Source: Hirundichthys speculiger (lineage: Eukaryota; Chordata; Actinopteri; Beloniformes; Exocoetidae). Taken from it: a DNA stretch of 64,000 nt. Every line of letters begins with the position of its first letter. Within the stretch, counting starts at the first letter, position 1. Shown one piece after another: positions 1-10,531 of the stretch. The DNA lies in the NCBI GenBank assembly GCA_018398805.1, contig JAGFBZ010000261.1, positions 2,604,001-2,668,000 of the forward strand. Direction: 5' to 3'. The notes beneath the pieces were generated by a model. The model saw only the letters and a program-made list of their open reading frames with translations, ran no database searches and had not been told where the DNA came from. Both the position numbers and the translations under genes were made by a program.

Positions 1-1612
1 AACAAAAACCACATCAAACATTTCACATTGAAAACATTTTCCAAATACAACTTTGAAACTTCAACAAAGATCAAGCAGCACTAACACTCTCAGATAATGC
101 ATGTGTGAAATGTGCTGTGATAACATCTTATTAGAAATTTGGGCTCCGGGCAAGGAGAACACATAGAATGCCAACAATGAGCTCATCCTGCATGTAAACG
201 CTACGCTCCCACTACCAGACACATGAGCAGCCGGGAATAAAAGCAAAGGCCTCCACTCTCTCTCCTCTAGGTAACAAATCTCCAAATCCTCACCGGAGGC
301 GGAAGCAGATTTTGCAACCCATTACAGGGGGCCTGAGAGTTGGGAGTGCATTTCATCTGCAGCCAAATTCGGCTTTTGTTTAGAGGGACCCATCAAATAA
401 GACCTAAACCTTTGCTGTGAGTGTCGCAGTGACATTATGCTGTCTACAACTGCAGGGATGCGCATGGCTATGTAGGCATTTGTGTGATATGAGAAGATGA
501 TGATGAAGGAGAGACAGATACAAATCTCTCTGCCCAAGAGTTCTTATCGAACTATAGAAATGCAAAAGGAGGAATCGTCATACTGATTTCTTGCTGCAAA
601 AGAAAATGCTGATAGTCACAAGCTGATAGTCACTAAATGTCACTGGCTGAAAATGTGACACCTTCCAAGAGGTATCATCTGCCAATGTTTAACTGTCTCC
701 TTTTAAGTCAAGACGTCTCTGTTAGGATATTAATCTCCATGTCATGTCAATATTACCTGTTCTTACAGAGAGGAGTAAATACCTTGGTTGCAGGCTGTGC
801 ATTAAGCAACATCTGGTATCATATCTGGTTAAAAGGCTCTGAAAACACTAAGATTTCTCAGAGCAGCGCAAAATAACTAAATCGCAGTCTTGGTGAAATA
901 ACCATCACTAAACGTTGCCTGTGAGGAACACAATTAATGGAAAAAACATCTGCTGAATGACGAAAGTGAGGAGAAGTTTTGAGTTCCACCCAAATTATGT
1001 CAGTGCTATGGAGAACCAATAGATGTCATCTCAAACTGTACCAAATTTAGGAAAATGGAAGAAAATTTGGACAAATGAGCAGAATATACACTTTGAGGAA
1101 AGAGTTTACATCCACATTAATACATCTTTATTTAAAAAGATAAATGTTTTTTGCACTTATGCTTGGCATCCATACTGCTCCAGCAAGTTCAGCCATCAAA
1201 AATGGAACAATTTTAATTTAGACTATTACAGTTCAAAGTGAAATTAAAAAAAAAAAAAAAAAAAAAAAGGAAAGAAGGAAAGAAAGAAAAGCTTGGAAAC
1301 AATGACCTAGTTCATGATCAGCTCTTCTGAGACATGAAAAGACTTTCCTGGTTCAGCATGCTCATGTTATGGGACCACATGAGAAGCTAGCACACACACA
1401 CCCACCTTAATGATGGGGAAAACAACTATAAGGACTCCGAGCAGCTGACTTTATTGCACAGCTGGGCAATATGGACTAAATTTGAAATTTCACAGTTGTT
1501 CAAATCGCAGAGTTTTTATACTGATCCAGTTCCAGGAAAATGGAGGACACAAATTCTCCTCATTTTGTGTCTATTGGTAGCAGCATATTCCACCAGCAGT
1601 TACATTTTTATC
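1..1612. other. Unassigned AT-rich DNA
   Basis: No domain-bearing open frame, RNA gene or repeat with ends was seen. The only structure is an A-run near 1245-1268 followed by GGAAAG/AAGG purine repeats to about 1290. Confidence 0.6.
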
Positions 1613-2099
1613 CATTTGAGCAGTGGCGGCTGGTCAATAGAGGGCGCTAGGGGGCCGCCCCACCTCTCCCCACATCCAATGAACTTAAGTGAAGAAGACT
1701 TAATTACTTTGAAATATAAACTGTATAGTTTTAAGGTAATTAATTCATCATAGAGTTAGTGAGTAATATGTGTAATTTACAATAAAATATAGATTAAAAT
1801 ATGTTTTATTATGTCTAAAATCACGAATAGGTGACTTTAGACCTCACATGTTTCCTGCTGGGGCGTAGTTTTTTCCATCCATTCACTCCCACTATAAGTT
1901 GTACATGCGCAGTTCGATACTCTCAATACAAGAGATAGGAGCTTGGTGGGGCGCACATAACCTGAGCATTCATTTGAATGGTGCTGCTGTACACACTGTC
2001 AGCCACAGGGTGGCAGCAGAGAGCAACCGGCTCGCGGCACATCTGTCAAAGTGCGCCAGAAGGAGTCTGTGGGAGGAGAGCGTATTTTCGCTAGCAAGA

Positions 2100-3556
2100 A
2101 TGGAAAGAGAAAACTCTGTTCAATCACTGAAATCAACGCCTTTTGAGAGGAGAACATTGCAGGAGAAGTTGAGAGTCAAAGACTTTGGACCTGATCAGCC
2201 TGACATCATTATTCAACAGCCATCCAAAGACAGAGGACGACAGTACAACCGGACATTTTCGAGGAGCTGGTTCAGTAAGAAGGCTTGGCTAACAGCATCT
2301 AATGACAGCAATGCTTTATTTTGCTTTCCTGGTCTCCTTTTTCAAATCCTCCAGATCAGACCCAGCATGGATTCAGACAGGACTGAAAGACTTAAAAAAA
2401 TATCTGAAAAAATTAAAAAAAACATGAACAAACCAGGGTTCATATGGAAAATGCAATGCGGCTAGCCATGTTTGGGAAAATAAATATAGCTGCTCAACTT
2501 GATGAAGGCCACAGGATAAGGATCCGCAAACATAATGAAGAGGTGCTTTTGAGCTAGCGCTTCGTGGCCATGGTGAAAACGAAGGCTCAGAAAATCCAGG
2601 TGTTTTTAGAAGATTAGTCAATTTTGTGGCATCACTAGATGTAGTTTTGCAAGAGCATCTGCAGACTGCTACTGTCTTCAAGGAAACATCTAAGACAGTA
2701 CAAAACGACCTTCTCGACTCTATGCCCTCAGTTTTGAGAGAGTATATAATTGATGAAATCAAGAGTGCAGACTTTGTCTCCATCCAGGCAGATGATACAA
2801 CAGACATTTCCACTCATTGTCAGTTGGTGCTTGTGTTTCGCTATATCGATAAAGCAGATGATGTGCAGGAGAGATTTTTTGAGTTTATATCCATTCACAG
2901 TGCCACAGCTGATTCAATTGCCACAGCACTTCTGGACAGGTTAAGCTCCATTCTCCCAGGTGACCAAAAGAACAAGCTTATTTCCCAGGCCTATGATGGT
3001 GCTAGTGTCATGAGAGGAGTCACAGGTGGTGTGCAGAAGAAAGTACAAGACGTGTATGTGAACACACACTATGTCCACTCCTATGCTCACGAGCTTAACC
3101 TCTTCATGCAGCAGGTGACATCGAATATCTCAAGGGTCAGCCAGTTCTTCTCTGACCTGACAGGATTCTCTGGCTTTTTCTCAAGCTCTCCCAAGAGAAC
3201 CAGTGTGCTTGATAGAGTTGTGGCCCACAGACTTCCCAAGAGGAAGCACAGTAAGGTGGAACTTCCACAGCCGCTCAGTGAACACAGTGTTTGAGCACAA
3301 AGATGATCTCCTCCAGTGTTTTGAAACCACCAGGGATTCAGGGGAGTTTAATTCCACCACTACACGAGAAGCTGGAGGGTTTGTGAGGCTACTGGAGGAT
3401 GAAAATTTCCACTTCTTCCTGGAACTGTTCCATCGCATCATGCCACATGTGGACATTCTCTACAGTCAGCTCCAGAAATTGACCGTTGACTCCATCCTTG
3501 TCCAGAGAATCATGCAGCAGTTTGTAGACAACATGCAAAAAAATCAGGTAAATTAA
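2100..3556 (+). pseudogene. hAT transposase, N-terminal and central part, frameshifted
   Basis: From the ATG at 2100 the frame runs through a TTF-type zinc-finger-like block with NRTFSRSWFSKKAWL and NALFCFPGLLF, and stops at 2463. The frame then changes twice: FGKINIAAQLDEG is readable near 2470-2515 and ELALRGHGEN near 2550-2580. A long frame follows with LREYIIDEIKSADFVSIQAD (the catalytic Asp region), FRYIDKADDVQERFF and QAYDGASVMRGV (the second conserved Asp block). It breaks again near 3240 and continues in another frame to DSILVQRIMQQFVDNM at about 3540. The protein resembles the ZMYM1-like/DUF4371 branch of hAT. At least three frameshifts make it non-functional. Confidence 0.85.
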
Positions 3557-3690
3557 TACAGTATGTATATTGTGCTGTTTAATATTACTGACATGTTCAT
3601 TTCTGTGATGCTAGAACAAATTCACAATGAAAATTAATGGTTATGGTTAATGGCAAAAAAGCTAACATTTTTCTCTTCTGATTCTGTTCA

Positions 3691-3803
3691 GAGATTCGCT
3701 ACCTACTCTTTGTTTCAGTCACAGTGGCGGGAATGTCACTCAGCAGCTGGTCAAGATACGACGCACTATGGGCCCTGGTGAGCTGCAGAGGGTTGCTCAA
3801 GAG
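3691..3803 (+). pseudogene. hAT transposase, probable small exon
   Basis: A candidate acceptor TTCTGTTCAG precedes AGATTCGCTACC, and the stretch ends CAAGAG/GTGAGA, a good donor. The preceding exon ends at AATCAG/GTAAAT (3548). The block therefore looks like an exon between the central domain and the block at 5370. The reading frame is not clean. Confidence 0.5.
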
Positions 3804-4554
3804 GTGAGATGAAACTTAAATATGTGTGTGGGTTTTTTTTTTTTTTTTTACATAATTTTAAATTGCTATAGTAGTGCTATATTGAGCAGAAAAGTGGCCA
3901 ACACTCCTATACATAAAGCCCTATAAAATATAGTAGTCTAGGTTTTTTTAGTGTTGAAATAATTTGCATTCTAACCATCAATTAAATATGTATTGAATAA
4001 CAGGTTTATATTATTATATATTAGAGCTGCAGCCAACAATTATTTTCATTGTTTATTCATTTGTAAATAGTTTATCTTGACTATTCAATTAGTTGTTTGG
4101 TCCCTAAAATGTCAGAAAATTGTGCAAAAAATATTGATCAGTGTTTACAAAAGCCCAAGATGATGTTGAACAAAAACCTAAAGATATTTGATTTACTGTC
4201 AAAAACAAGTAAATAGAACCAGAAAATATTCATGTTTAAGATGCTGGAATCAGAACTACCTTTTTTTTTTCTTTCTTTACTTAAAACAATTGATATTAAA
4301 GTAGTTGGTGATTCATTTAAAAATTGATACATTGTTGCTGCGTAATATATAAAATACCATATTTCCTGATATAAAATCCATAGTCAAGTAAAAACCAGAA
4401 TCCAAGTCATGGCTGGCAAAAGCCAAGGATGGATAAACTCCTAGTGGCTGTCATATTATGAACATGCACTTTCCATTGAGATAAGTAAAGGGAACTTCCT
4501 CTGCACAGCCAGCTTCAGGAATCAGGTGCTGGTCGGCCGCAGGAACATCTGAAG

Positions 4555-5110
4555 TCAAAACATCAACATAGACCGCCGCACACTGAACTGAGTTGCTGTG
4601 ATTTTATTAAGCGGGAACAACGCGTTTTCGGCCGTGGCTTCTTCAGGTTCGCTCAGAAGAAACACAGAAACACACAATCACAGGTGTGTTAAATACAAGG
4701 GGGTCACATGACCCTTTTTCTATTACAGTTATGCCATTTTTCTTTTTCCAATATTTTTTCTTTAACATTCATCAAAGGCATTTTCAAAACATTTATCAAT
4801 GTAAGGACGCAAGGACATTTCAAAATGTAAACAACATGTGTAGAAAGACAGTTAATAAATTCCTTAATGCCATATTTCTTTCCTGAATGAGGGTGGTTGA
4901 ATGTTTTGGTGTCAAACGTATCAGAACAATGAGCACATTTTCCACATCTATAATTTCCATATACTTGTTGAGCAGCCAATTAGTTTGTGTGTGTTCCAGT
5001 TCCATTGAACTGAAGGAGCTGAAGAAGCCACGGGCAAAACACGTTGTTCGCTCTTATTAAAATCAAAGCAGCTCAGTTCAGTGTGCAGTGGTCTATGTTG
5101 ATGTTTTGAC
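4555..5110 (-). mobile_element. Penelope-like retroelement fragment with inverted terminal repeats
   Basis: Two roughly 95-bp copies of one sequence face each other: 4555-4648 (minus orientation) and 5011-5110 (plus orientation); both contain GTCTATGTTGATGTTTTGAC. Between them on the minus strand, 4704-4979 encodes YRCGKCAHC, HPHSGKKYGIKEFINC and VVYILKCPC. This is the Cys-rich linker and start of the GIY-YIG endonuclease region seen in Penelope-like elements. Inverted flanking repeats are a known Penelope trait. The reverse transcriptase is missing and the GIY-YIG end is garbled. The fragment sits inside the hAT element, so it inserted later. Confidence 0.72.
4704..4979 (-). pseudogene. GIY-YIG-type endonuclease linker of a Penelope-like element
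   Basis: A 91-codon frame with a CxxC...C knuckle (CGKCAHC) and the HPHSGKKYGIKEFINC...VVYILKCPC block that leads into the GIY-YIG domain. After KCPC the expected glycine-tyrosine nuclease core does not appear in frame, so the nuclease is lost. No reverse transcriptase is present upstream within the repeats. Confidence 0.65.
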
Positions 5111-5369
5111 ATGCAATTTCCATTGCTTTTAATTTCATAAATTCAACAATATAATTTGTGCTAAAAAAAAATGAAAATGAAGCCATTACTGGGAAAAGGT
5201 AATTCAATGGTTTTATTAAACATAGTGGCTGAAATTCAAACTATAGTACACAGACATATTAAATTATATTTAAGTACATTTAATATTACATTAGTAATGT
5301 GTTATCACAGTATTATATTAATTTATGTCCATTGATTGTATTTTAATTATAATTTAATTTTTTTTTAGG

Positions 5370-5490
5370 TTTGTGACACTATCCTGGACCACATACAGCG
5401 GCGGTTTTCCTTCACCAAGGACCTGATCAGTACAACACTGCTGCTGGGGGAAAAATTCCATGAGAACAACAGCACTTTCCTGGCAATTTG
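5370..5490 (+). pseudogene. hAT transposase fragment before the C-terminal domain
   Basis: After a T-rich tract and TTTTTAG acceptor the sequence reads VCDTILDHIQRRFSFTKDL then ISTTLLLGEKFHENNSTF, the helical region that precedes the dimerisation domain in this hAT branch. It is cut off near 5490 by unrelated sequence carrying a T-run. Confidence 0.65.
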
Positions 5491-6250
5491 CGTAAAAGTT
5501 TTTTTTTTTTTTTTTCCCCAAGACTAAAAGGAACTTTTCTTTCGAGAAAATGTTCCAAGAGGGGTCACTAAAAGGTGGGGACAATCTAGCTTCTCTGCCC
5601 CCTCCTGCACCCGCTTTCCTCTTTAACAAAAAATACAAAAACAAAAAAAAACAAAAACACATCGAAGCGGCCACCTGAGAAACCAGCGAAGAAGCAAAGC
5701 AACTACCGGTTTACTCCCAGGTACAGGACAGAGCAGTTTATCTGAGATTATTATGTGTCTGGCGATTCAAAATTCTGCAAGTTTTGCCAGCACACGATTG
5801 AATGGACACGAAAATATACGTGCGAAGATCACTTCCATTCATCCATTAGCTCCCGCTTGGTCCGGAGTCGGCTCGCGGGGGCAGCAACTTCAGCAGAGAG
5901 ACCCAGACCTCCACGATTAGTTTACTGCTGTTGACATTTCTTTTTTGCACTTTAAATAAATTTTACCTATTTGAATTCTTATTTATTACATAGAAAAAAA
6001 TTGATTTTTTTGTCCAAAAAAAAAACCCAATGTTTTGTTGGACACAATATGTTTAAAAGTATGAAAACATTAAAGTTTACAGTTATAATTGCAAAAATTG
6101 TCTTTATTTCATTACTTTATATACTTTCTTGGGGTTAAATTTGCATAAAATGCTTAAAACAGAGAATTCTCAAAAATTAAAAACAAAAAAAAAAAAAACA
6201 GAAAATGAAAAAAAATTCAAACGGCAATTTGAGAAAAAAATAAAAACAGA
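5491..6250. repeat. Insert within the hAT element, with a BED-finger fragment
   Basis: Low-complexity DNA (T-run 5500-5516, A-rich 5628-5660 and 6180-6240) that separates transposase blocks. At about 5760-5832 the plus strand reads GDSKFCKFCQHTIEW then TRKYTCEDH, a CxxC...H BED-type finger seen at the N-terminus of another hAT group. A GC-rich stretch follows at 5850-5915 (CGGAGTCGGCTCGCGGGGGC). Ends were not resolved; it looks like a composite of older repeats. Confidence 0.45.
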
Positions 6251-6273
6251 TTTCATAGGGCCCTACGTGCCCA

Positions 6274-6489
6274 ATGCTGAACAAGAGTAAGCTGAAAACT
6301 GAACTGTCAATCATCTACAGCAATGATGAGTTCAAGAACAGCAGTGGTGCTGTAGCTCTGTATCAGCTCTTCATGAAGAACAATCTTCATGACTCCTTCT
6401 CAGAGACTGTTGCTCTGCTGAAGATCCTCATCACAACTCCCATGACTACAGCTAATTCTGAGAGGTATTTCTCAACACCTAAGAGATAA
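6274..6489 (+). pseudogene. hAT C-terminal dimerisation domain
   Basis: Seventy-one codons with LKTELSIIYSNDEF, the hydrophobic helix ETVALLKILITTPM and TTANSERYFSTPKR, the typical end of hAT transposases (TANSERxFS). Separated from the rest of the enzyme by about 780 bp of inserted and low-complexity DNA. The frame ends at a normal stop. Confidence 0.8.
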
Positions 6490-7724
6490 TCAAAAAATTT
6501 GCACTACTTAAGGTACATTAACAGATGGTACCGTGTTGCCTCTTGCCTGGTAACTTTTTCTTTGTTGGCCTTTTACTTTAGTACACTCAATAGCAGTGTT
6601 TTAATTTGTCACTTTATCCTCTGGAGATCATGTTCTTAGGAGGTCCATTTTTGCAGACTTCTCCACATGGTTCAGCTTTAACACCTCTCCCACAAATATG
6701 GCCTGATTTGTTTTTATGTCATTTCACAATCTGGAAAAAAATGGATCCACATTAATAGAAGAACAAAACTGCTGGACAACTGCTAAAATGTATATGTTGC
6801 CTTCAAGTAGCATTACTTTGTTATGGATTGTAGATTTCCAAGACATTTTTGGTATTGTGTATTTATATTTACATACTGTTCTATCAATATAAGATATGGG
6901 GTAAAATGCACTGATAACTGCCAAAGATGGCAGCAACTTAACAAATTGTAGCAAATCACTGTCTGTCAGGAAAGACACGCTAGAAACTAAGACAAGCATT
7001 TAAATGTAGCACAAATTATCTAACTGTGAAATGTGACTTCCTGTCTTGTTTTGAACTGAGTTATGATACTTTGGTTTGATATATGTAAACAGTATCTTAA
7101 TTTTTTCAGTCTTTACCACTATGGCAGTGTTACTTTTTGGCTTTAACCTAAAATATTTCTTGAAAATAAAAAAAAAAATGAAAAAAAATGTTTACTTGGT
7201 CTATTTCAAGAGAAAACATTTTATTCAATTTTGTTATGTTATATTTTATTATAACATGTTATTCAGCTCAGCAAAAACCAAAAACAGGCATTTTTTCAAA
7301 ATATACATATACTGATATTAATGTACGTATATCGATATCGTACTACATTTGCTTCTTGGTTTTTGGTGTAGCCCCCCTGGAGAAAAGTGCACCAGCCGCC
7401 ACTGCATTTGAGTTAAGATGATGGTGAAGTGAAAGGAAGGACATGCCTCTATAGTCTTTTTATGTACTTTTTATCCAGTCACAGAATGAAAAAATGACCT
7501 GCATATGCATATTCCTTTCCAACTCAAATCTGATTCGATTCATGTTGTTTTGCTCCTTAACGAAAGTTACCATATAATAAAATATCTTAAGTTGACTTAG
7601 CTTTAAAATATGTTTCTAAGATGCTGGAATGAAATCAGCAGTTTTGCTACTTTTAATTACCAAAGACTACGCACAAATTTTACAACAGACAGCGATTTGC
7701 ACATTAGACGGTGTAAATCGGACT

Positions 7725-8103
7725 TTTTCAGTGTTGATACCGATATTGATGCATGGGTCAAGACCCAATCCAATGCCATTGTTGAATGAATAATGTATGA
7801 ACTGTACGCCTCACTGTGTAGAATTAGGCTCATTTCAACATTTCTTTCCAAACTTAACCATAATTTCTGAAGATAAAATGTAACAAAGTAACACTGACAT
7901 AGATGTAAGGAATTGTCATCAGAATTCCTAATAAAACAGAAGAAAAGCTAAAACTGAACAAACAAATATCTATCTGCACATCATACATAAGCAAGAAATT
8001 AAACTTGAGGGTTTGCCTCATTGACCAGTTTTCCAACTGATCTATGCATTTTGTTGATATCAGGACCGATGTCTGATCCTGATATCGGATCAGTGAATCC
8101 CTA
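7725..8103. repeat. Transposon-derived fragment ending GATATCGGATCAGTGAATCCCTA
   Basis: The right edge read on the minus strand is TAGGGATTCACTGATCCGAT, a terminal-repeat type common in fish DNA transposons, followed by alternating GATATC motifs. The corresponding left end was not found, so it is probably truncated. A T-run at 8159-8174 follows. Confidence 0.4.
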
Positions 8104-8703
8104 ACCACAAACACAAACCACCTGCAGAAAACTGAAGAAACTGCCAGTTTGGGAACTTTTTTTTTTTTTTTTTGGGGACAAAAATTCACTTCACAACTAT
8201 GTTGTGGATTTATCTATGTCTGAAGGGAACTCCCGGGCGTCGGGCATTTATGGAACTACAGAAACTTGTGGGACCAATGGAGCTGTCATAGCATCACTAC
8301 GCAGATTAAATTGAAAATTTCCCTTTTAAACATTGCCCTCACTAACAACAAAAAATTTGAATTAAATAAAAAAAATTGATATATTATCCAGCACTACTTT
8401 TTGTCCAACATGCCAGCTGTTATGCAGCCAAAGTGCGCATCTACTTGTATGGGCAAGTGGAAGGATGAGAACAGGCTGCATCAAAGGTTATTTCCAGGGA
8501 GTATTCAGCCAGTTTTTACTCGTGTTTGCGTGGATGACCATGTGATCTACAATGAAGCTGGTGTAATGTGCTTTAATTTTTGAAACAAATCTCCACTAAC
8601 GGGGGCCTATGATACGATTACAATGCCTCTCAAGCTTGTTGAAGCACTTTCCTCTTAGACTGATTTCCATTTTTAATGTGTTTGTACATCTAGCTTTGTA
8701 ATA
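8104..8703. other. Unassigned DNA
   Basis: Apart from the T-run at 8159-8174 and an AT-rich patch at 8340-8385, nothing recognisable was seen on either strand. Confidence 0.5.
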
Positions 8704-9827
8704 CAGTGATTCCTTATTTTTCATGGTTAATGGGGACCCGCACCCCTCAGCAAAAATCAAAATCCGCGAATGGGAGCCAGAGCCCCCTGAGCTTAAATAA
8801 TGTGTTTAAAATATGTTTAAAAGCCGCAAAAAAGTAGCGAGGCTCTGCAGCGAAACAAGACAAAGGCTCAACTGTGGTCTTTCTGTTACCTTCACAGCCT
8901 CTGGTCTCTGAACTGTAGTAAAGAAACCACTGGTATTGTGTTATTTTTGGCTCATAATTAGCGGCTAACACACAAAAAACAACAGAAGAACAGTCCAGTT
9001 TTGTCTGCATGGAACAGGCACTTTATTCTGGCACTGCAGGAACTTGTAACATCACACAGGTTGTATTGTTGGGCTCCTGTCGGTTAACAGAGAATGTAAA
9101 TCTATACACGCTGGGCTGCTGTTTATGCTCACTCCACTTTTCATCTGACCCCATTTTCTTCTGCCGTCCCACGACACACACACTCCATTACCCATAAGGT
9201 CACACCTTTACCCATAAGGCCACCTTCTTAAAGAGGCCGGGCTGGCTCACAACATTTCTTCGCTGTGAGAGAACGTGTACAACATCCTGCGATGTTTCCG
9301 CGATTTGTTCTTGATTTTTTAAATTGTATTATATAGGGGTGCTCCGATCAGGGTTTTTGGGGCCGATCACCGATCACTGAAATCAATATCGGCCGATCCG
9401 ATACCGATCACCGATTGTATTTATTTCCCTTTGTTTCTTGCTGTCTTAGACCTTTTCGACTTGAAAATTGTGGACATGCGCCCCCTAGTGGCTCCGCCAT
9501 AACTGGAGGGTGCGGTGCTCCACCAACTAACCCAAACACAGCAGCGTGGAGCATCTGTTACGGATAACGCAGACATGTCTTGGATTGATGATGTTAGGCA
9601 GTGACCTCCAGTTACAGATGAAGGTAGTTTATCGCTGTTTTTAATGTTTGGTTATGGAAATAGCATGATTTATTCCCATAACCAAACACTAAAAACTGTG
9701 GAACGCTGCAACGCTGGCTATAACTAACGTCAACAAACCATAAAGATTATGCTACTGTAACGTTAACGCTAGCGGTAAATTAGGCTATGTGTTAATGTTA
9801 GATTTAATTTATTTTATCATTCTCCTA

Positions 9828-9858
9828 ATTCATTCATTCATTCATTCATTCATTCATT
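9828..9858. repeat. (ATTC)n microsatellite
   Basis: About eight uninterrupted ATTC/CATT units inside the P-like/hAT element. Confidence 0.95.
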
Positions 9859-10039
9859 TATAGGCTTGTGCTAGTGCAGAGGGCTACAGTAGCCTCATAC
9901 TGCTGTTCTTTCGGCCAGAATCGTCCGGGACTCTCAGCGAGACTATGAGTAGTACGAGACTGAATGTTAACGAAAACTCACCCGGCTGTATTCATTTGGA
10001 ACAAAGTCCTTTCTGTTGATATTTTTCACCCACATCTTC

Positions 10040-10180
10040 CTAACTTCTTGTTCTGCAAACAAGGCAGTTTTCGTGCAGTAAAGGCTTGTGTATTTCACAT
10101 ACTTTCTTCTTCCATTGTTGAATTTTCACGCCATTGTTGGCACAGTTTATGACGGAACATGTATTCCCACTCGACCGACT
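10040..10180 (-). pseudogene. THAP-type zinc-finger fragment
   Basis: The minus strand reads MSSRSSGNTCSVINCANN followed by GVKIQQWKKKVCEIH and KPLLHENCLVC. The CxxxC start followed by N-N, W, CxxH and C agrees with the variant THAP fingers of fish transposon-derived proteins. It stops after about fifty codons and no transposase core follows, so this is a relic inside the 9334-10453 element. Confidence 0.55.
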
Positions 10181-10531
10181 CGACATTATAAAAATATCTA
10201 TTTGTAGAAAGAGAAAAACACTGGCTAATCTGCGAGCCGGTGAAATTGTCACTCTGTAGCACAATACGCCAATGGCGGACGGGGTACTTCCGGGGGGCTG
10301 GCCCGAAAAGGTCTATACACAGTGTATGCGCATGAGAATAGAGCGTTTTTGATCGGCTCTTTTGATCGGCTTTAACATGACAATTCTGACCGATCCCGAT
10401 CATATGTATATCGGCCGATCTGATCAGGTCACCGATCGATCGGAGCACCCTTAGTATTATATATTTCTGAAAAATCCGCTAAGAACTAAAACCGTGGAAC
10501 TTAAAGCGCGAATTGGCAAGGGATCACTGTA

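Larger units (their letters stand above)
1621..7404 (+). mobile_element. hAT transposon with intact ends, TTF-finger transposase, internally decayed
   Basis: The left end CAGTGGCGGCTGGT (1621-1634) is the exact reverse complement of the right end ACCAGCCGCCACTG (7391-7404). The element is flanked by a perfect 8-bp direct repeat CATTTGAG (1613-1620 and 7405-7412), the hallmark of hAT insertion. Total 5784 bp. Inside, in order on the plus strand, are a TTF-type zinc finger, the DDE-containing body, a split exon and a C-terminal hAT dimerisation domain, all broken by frameshifts and by at least one later insertion. Ends look able to transpose; the encoded enzyme does not. Confidence 0.93.
9334..10453. 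mobile_element. P-like or hAT DNA transposon with 8-bp TSD and THAP fragment
   Basis: Ends TAGGGGTGCTCCGATC (left) and, reversed, TAAGGGTGCTCCGATC (right) form terminal inverted repeats. They are flanked by a perfect 8-bp duplication GTATTATA (9326-9333 and 10454-10461). Subterminal DNA is packed with GATCGG/CCGATC motifs. The minus strand encodes a THAP-like zinc-finger start (see separate entry). P and hAT elements both make 8-bp duplications; the THAP piece favours P. The element lies within a Tigger-like element and is therefore younger. Confidence 0.85.
8704..10529. mobile_element. Tigger/pogo-like Tc1-mariner element, interrupted
   Basis: Left end CAGTGATTCCTTATTTTTC and right end (reverse complement) CAGTGATCCCTTGCCAATT both directly adjoin TA (8702-8703 and 10530-10531), the target duplication of the Tc1/mariner superfamily. 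Internal pieces such as AAATCCGCGAATGGG and AAGTAGCGAGGCTC resemble the ends of fish Tigger-type elements. Without the inner insertion the element is about 700 bp, too short to code for a transposase. Confidence 0.7.

Noticed and set aside
10095..10448. 117-codon minus-strand frame at the right end of the 9334-10453 element
   Set aside because: Starts in the terminal inverted repeat itself and overlaps the THAP fragment in another frame; not a real protein.
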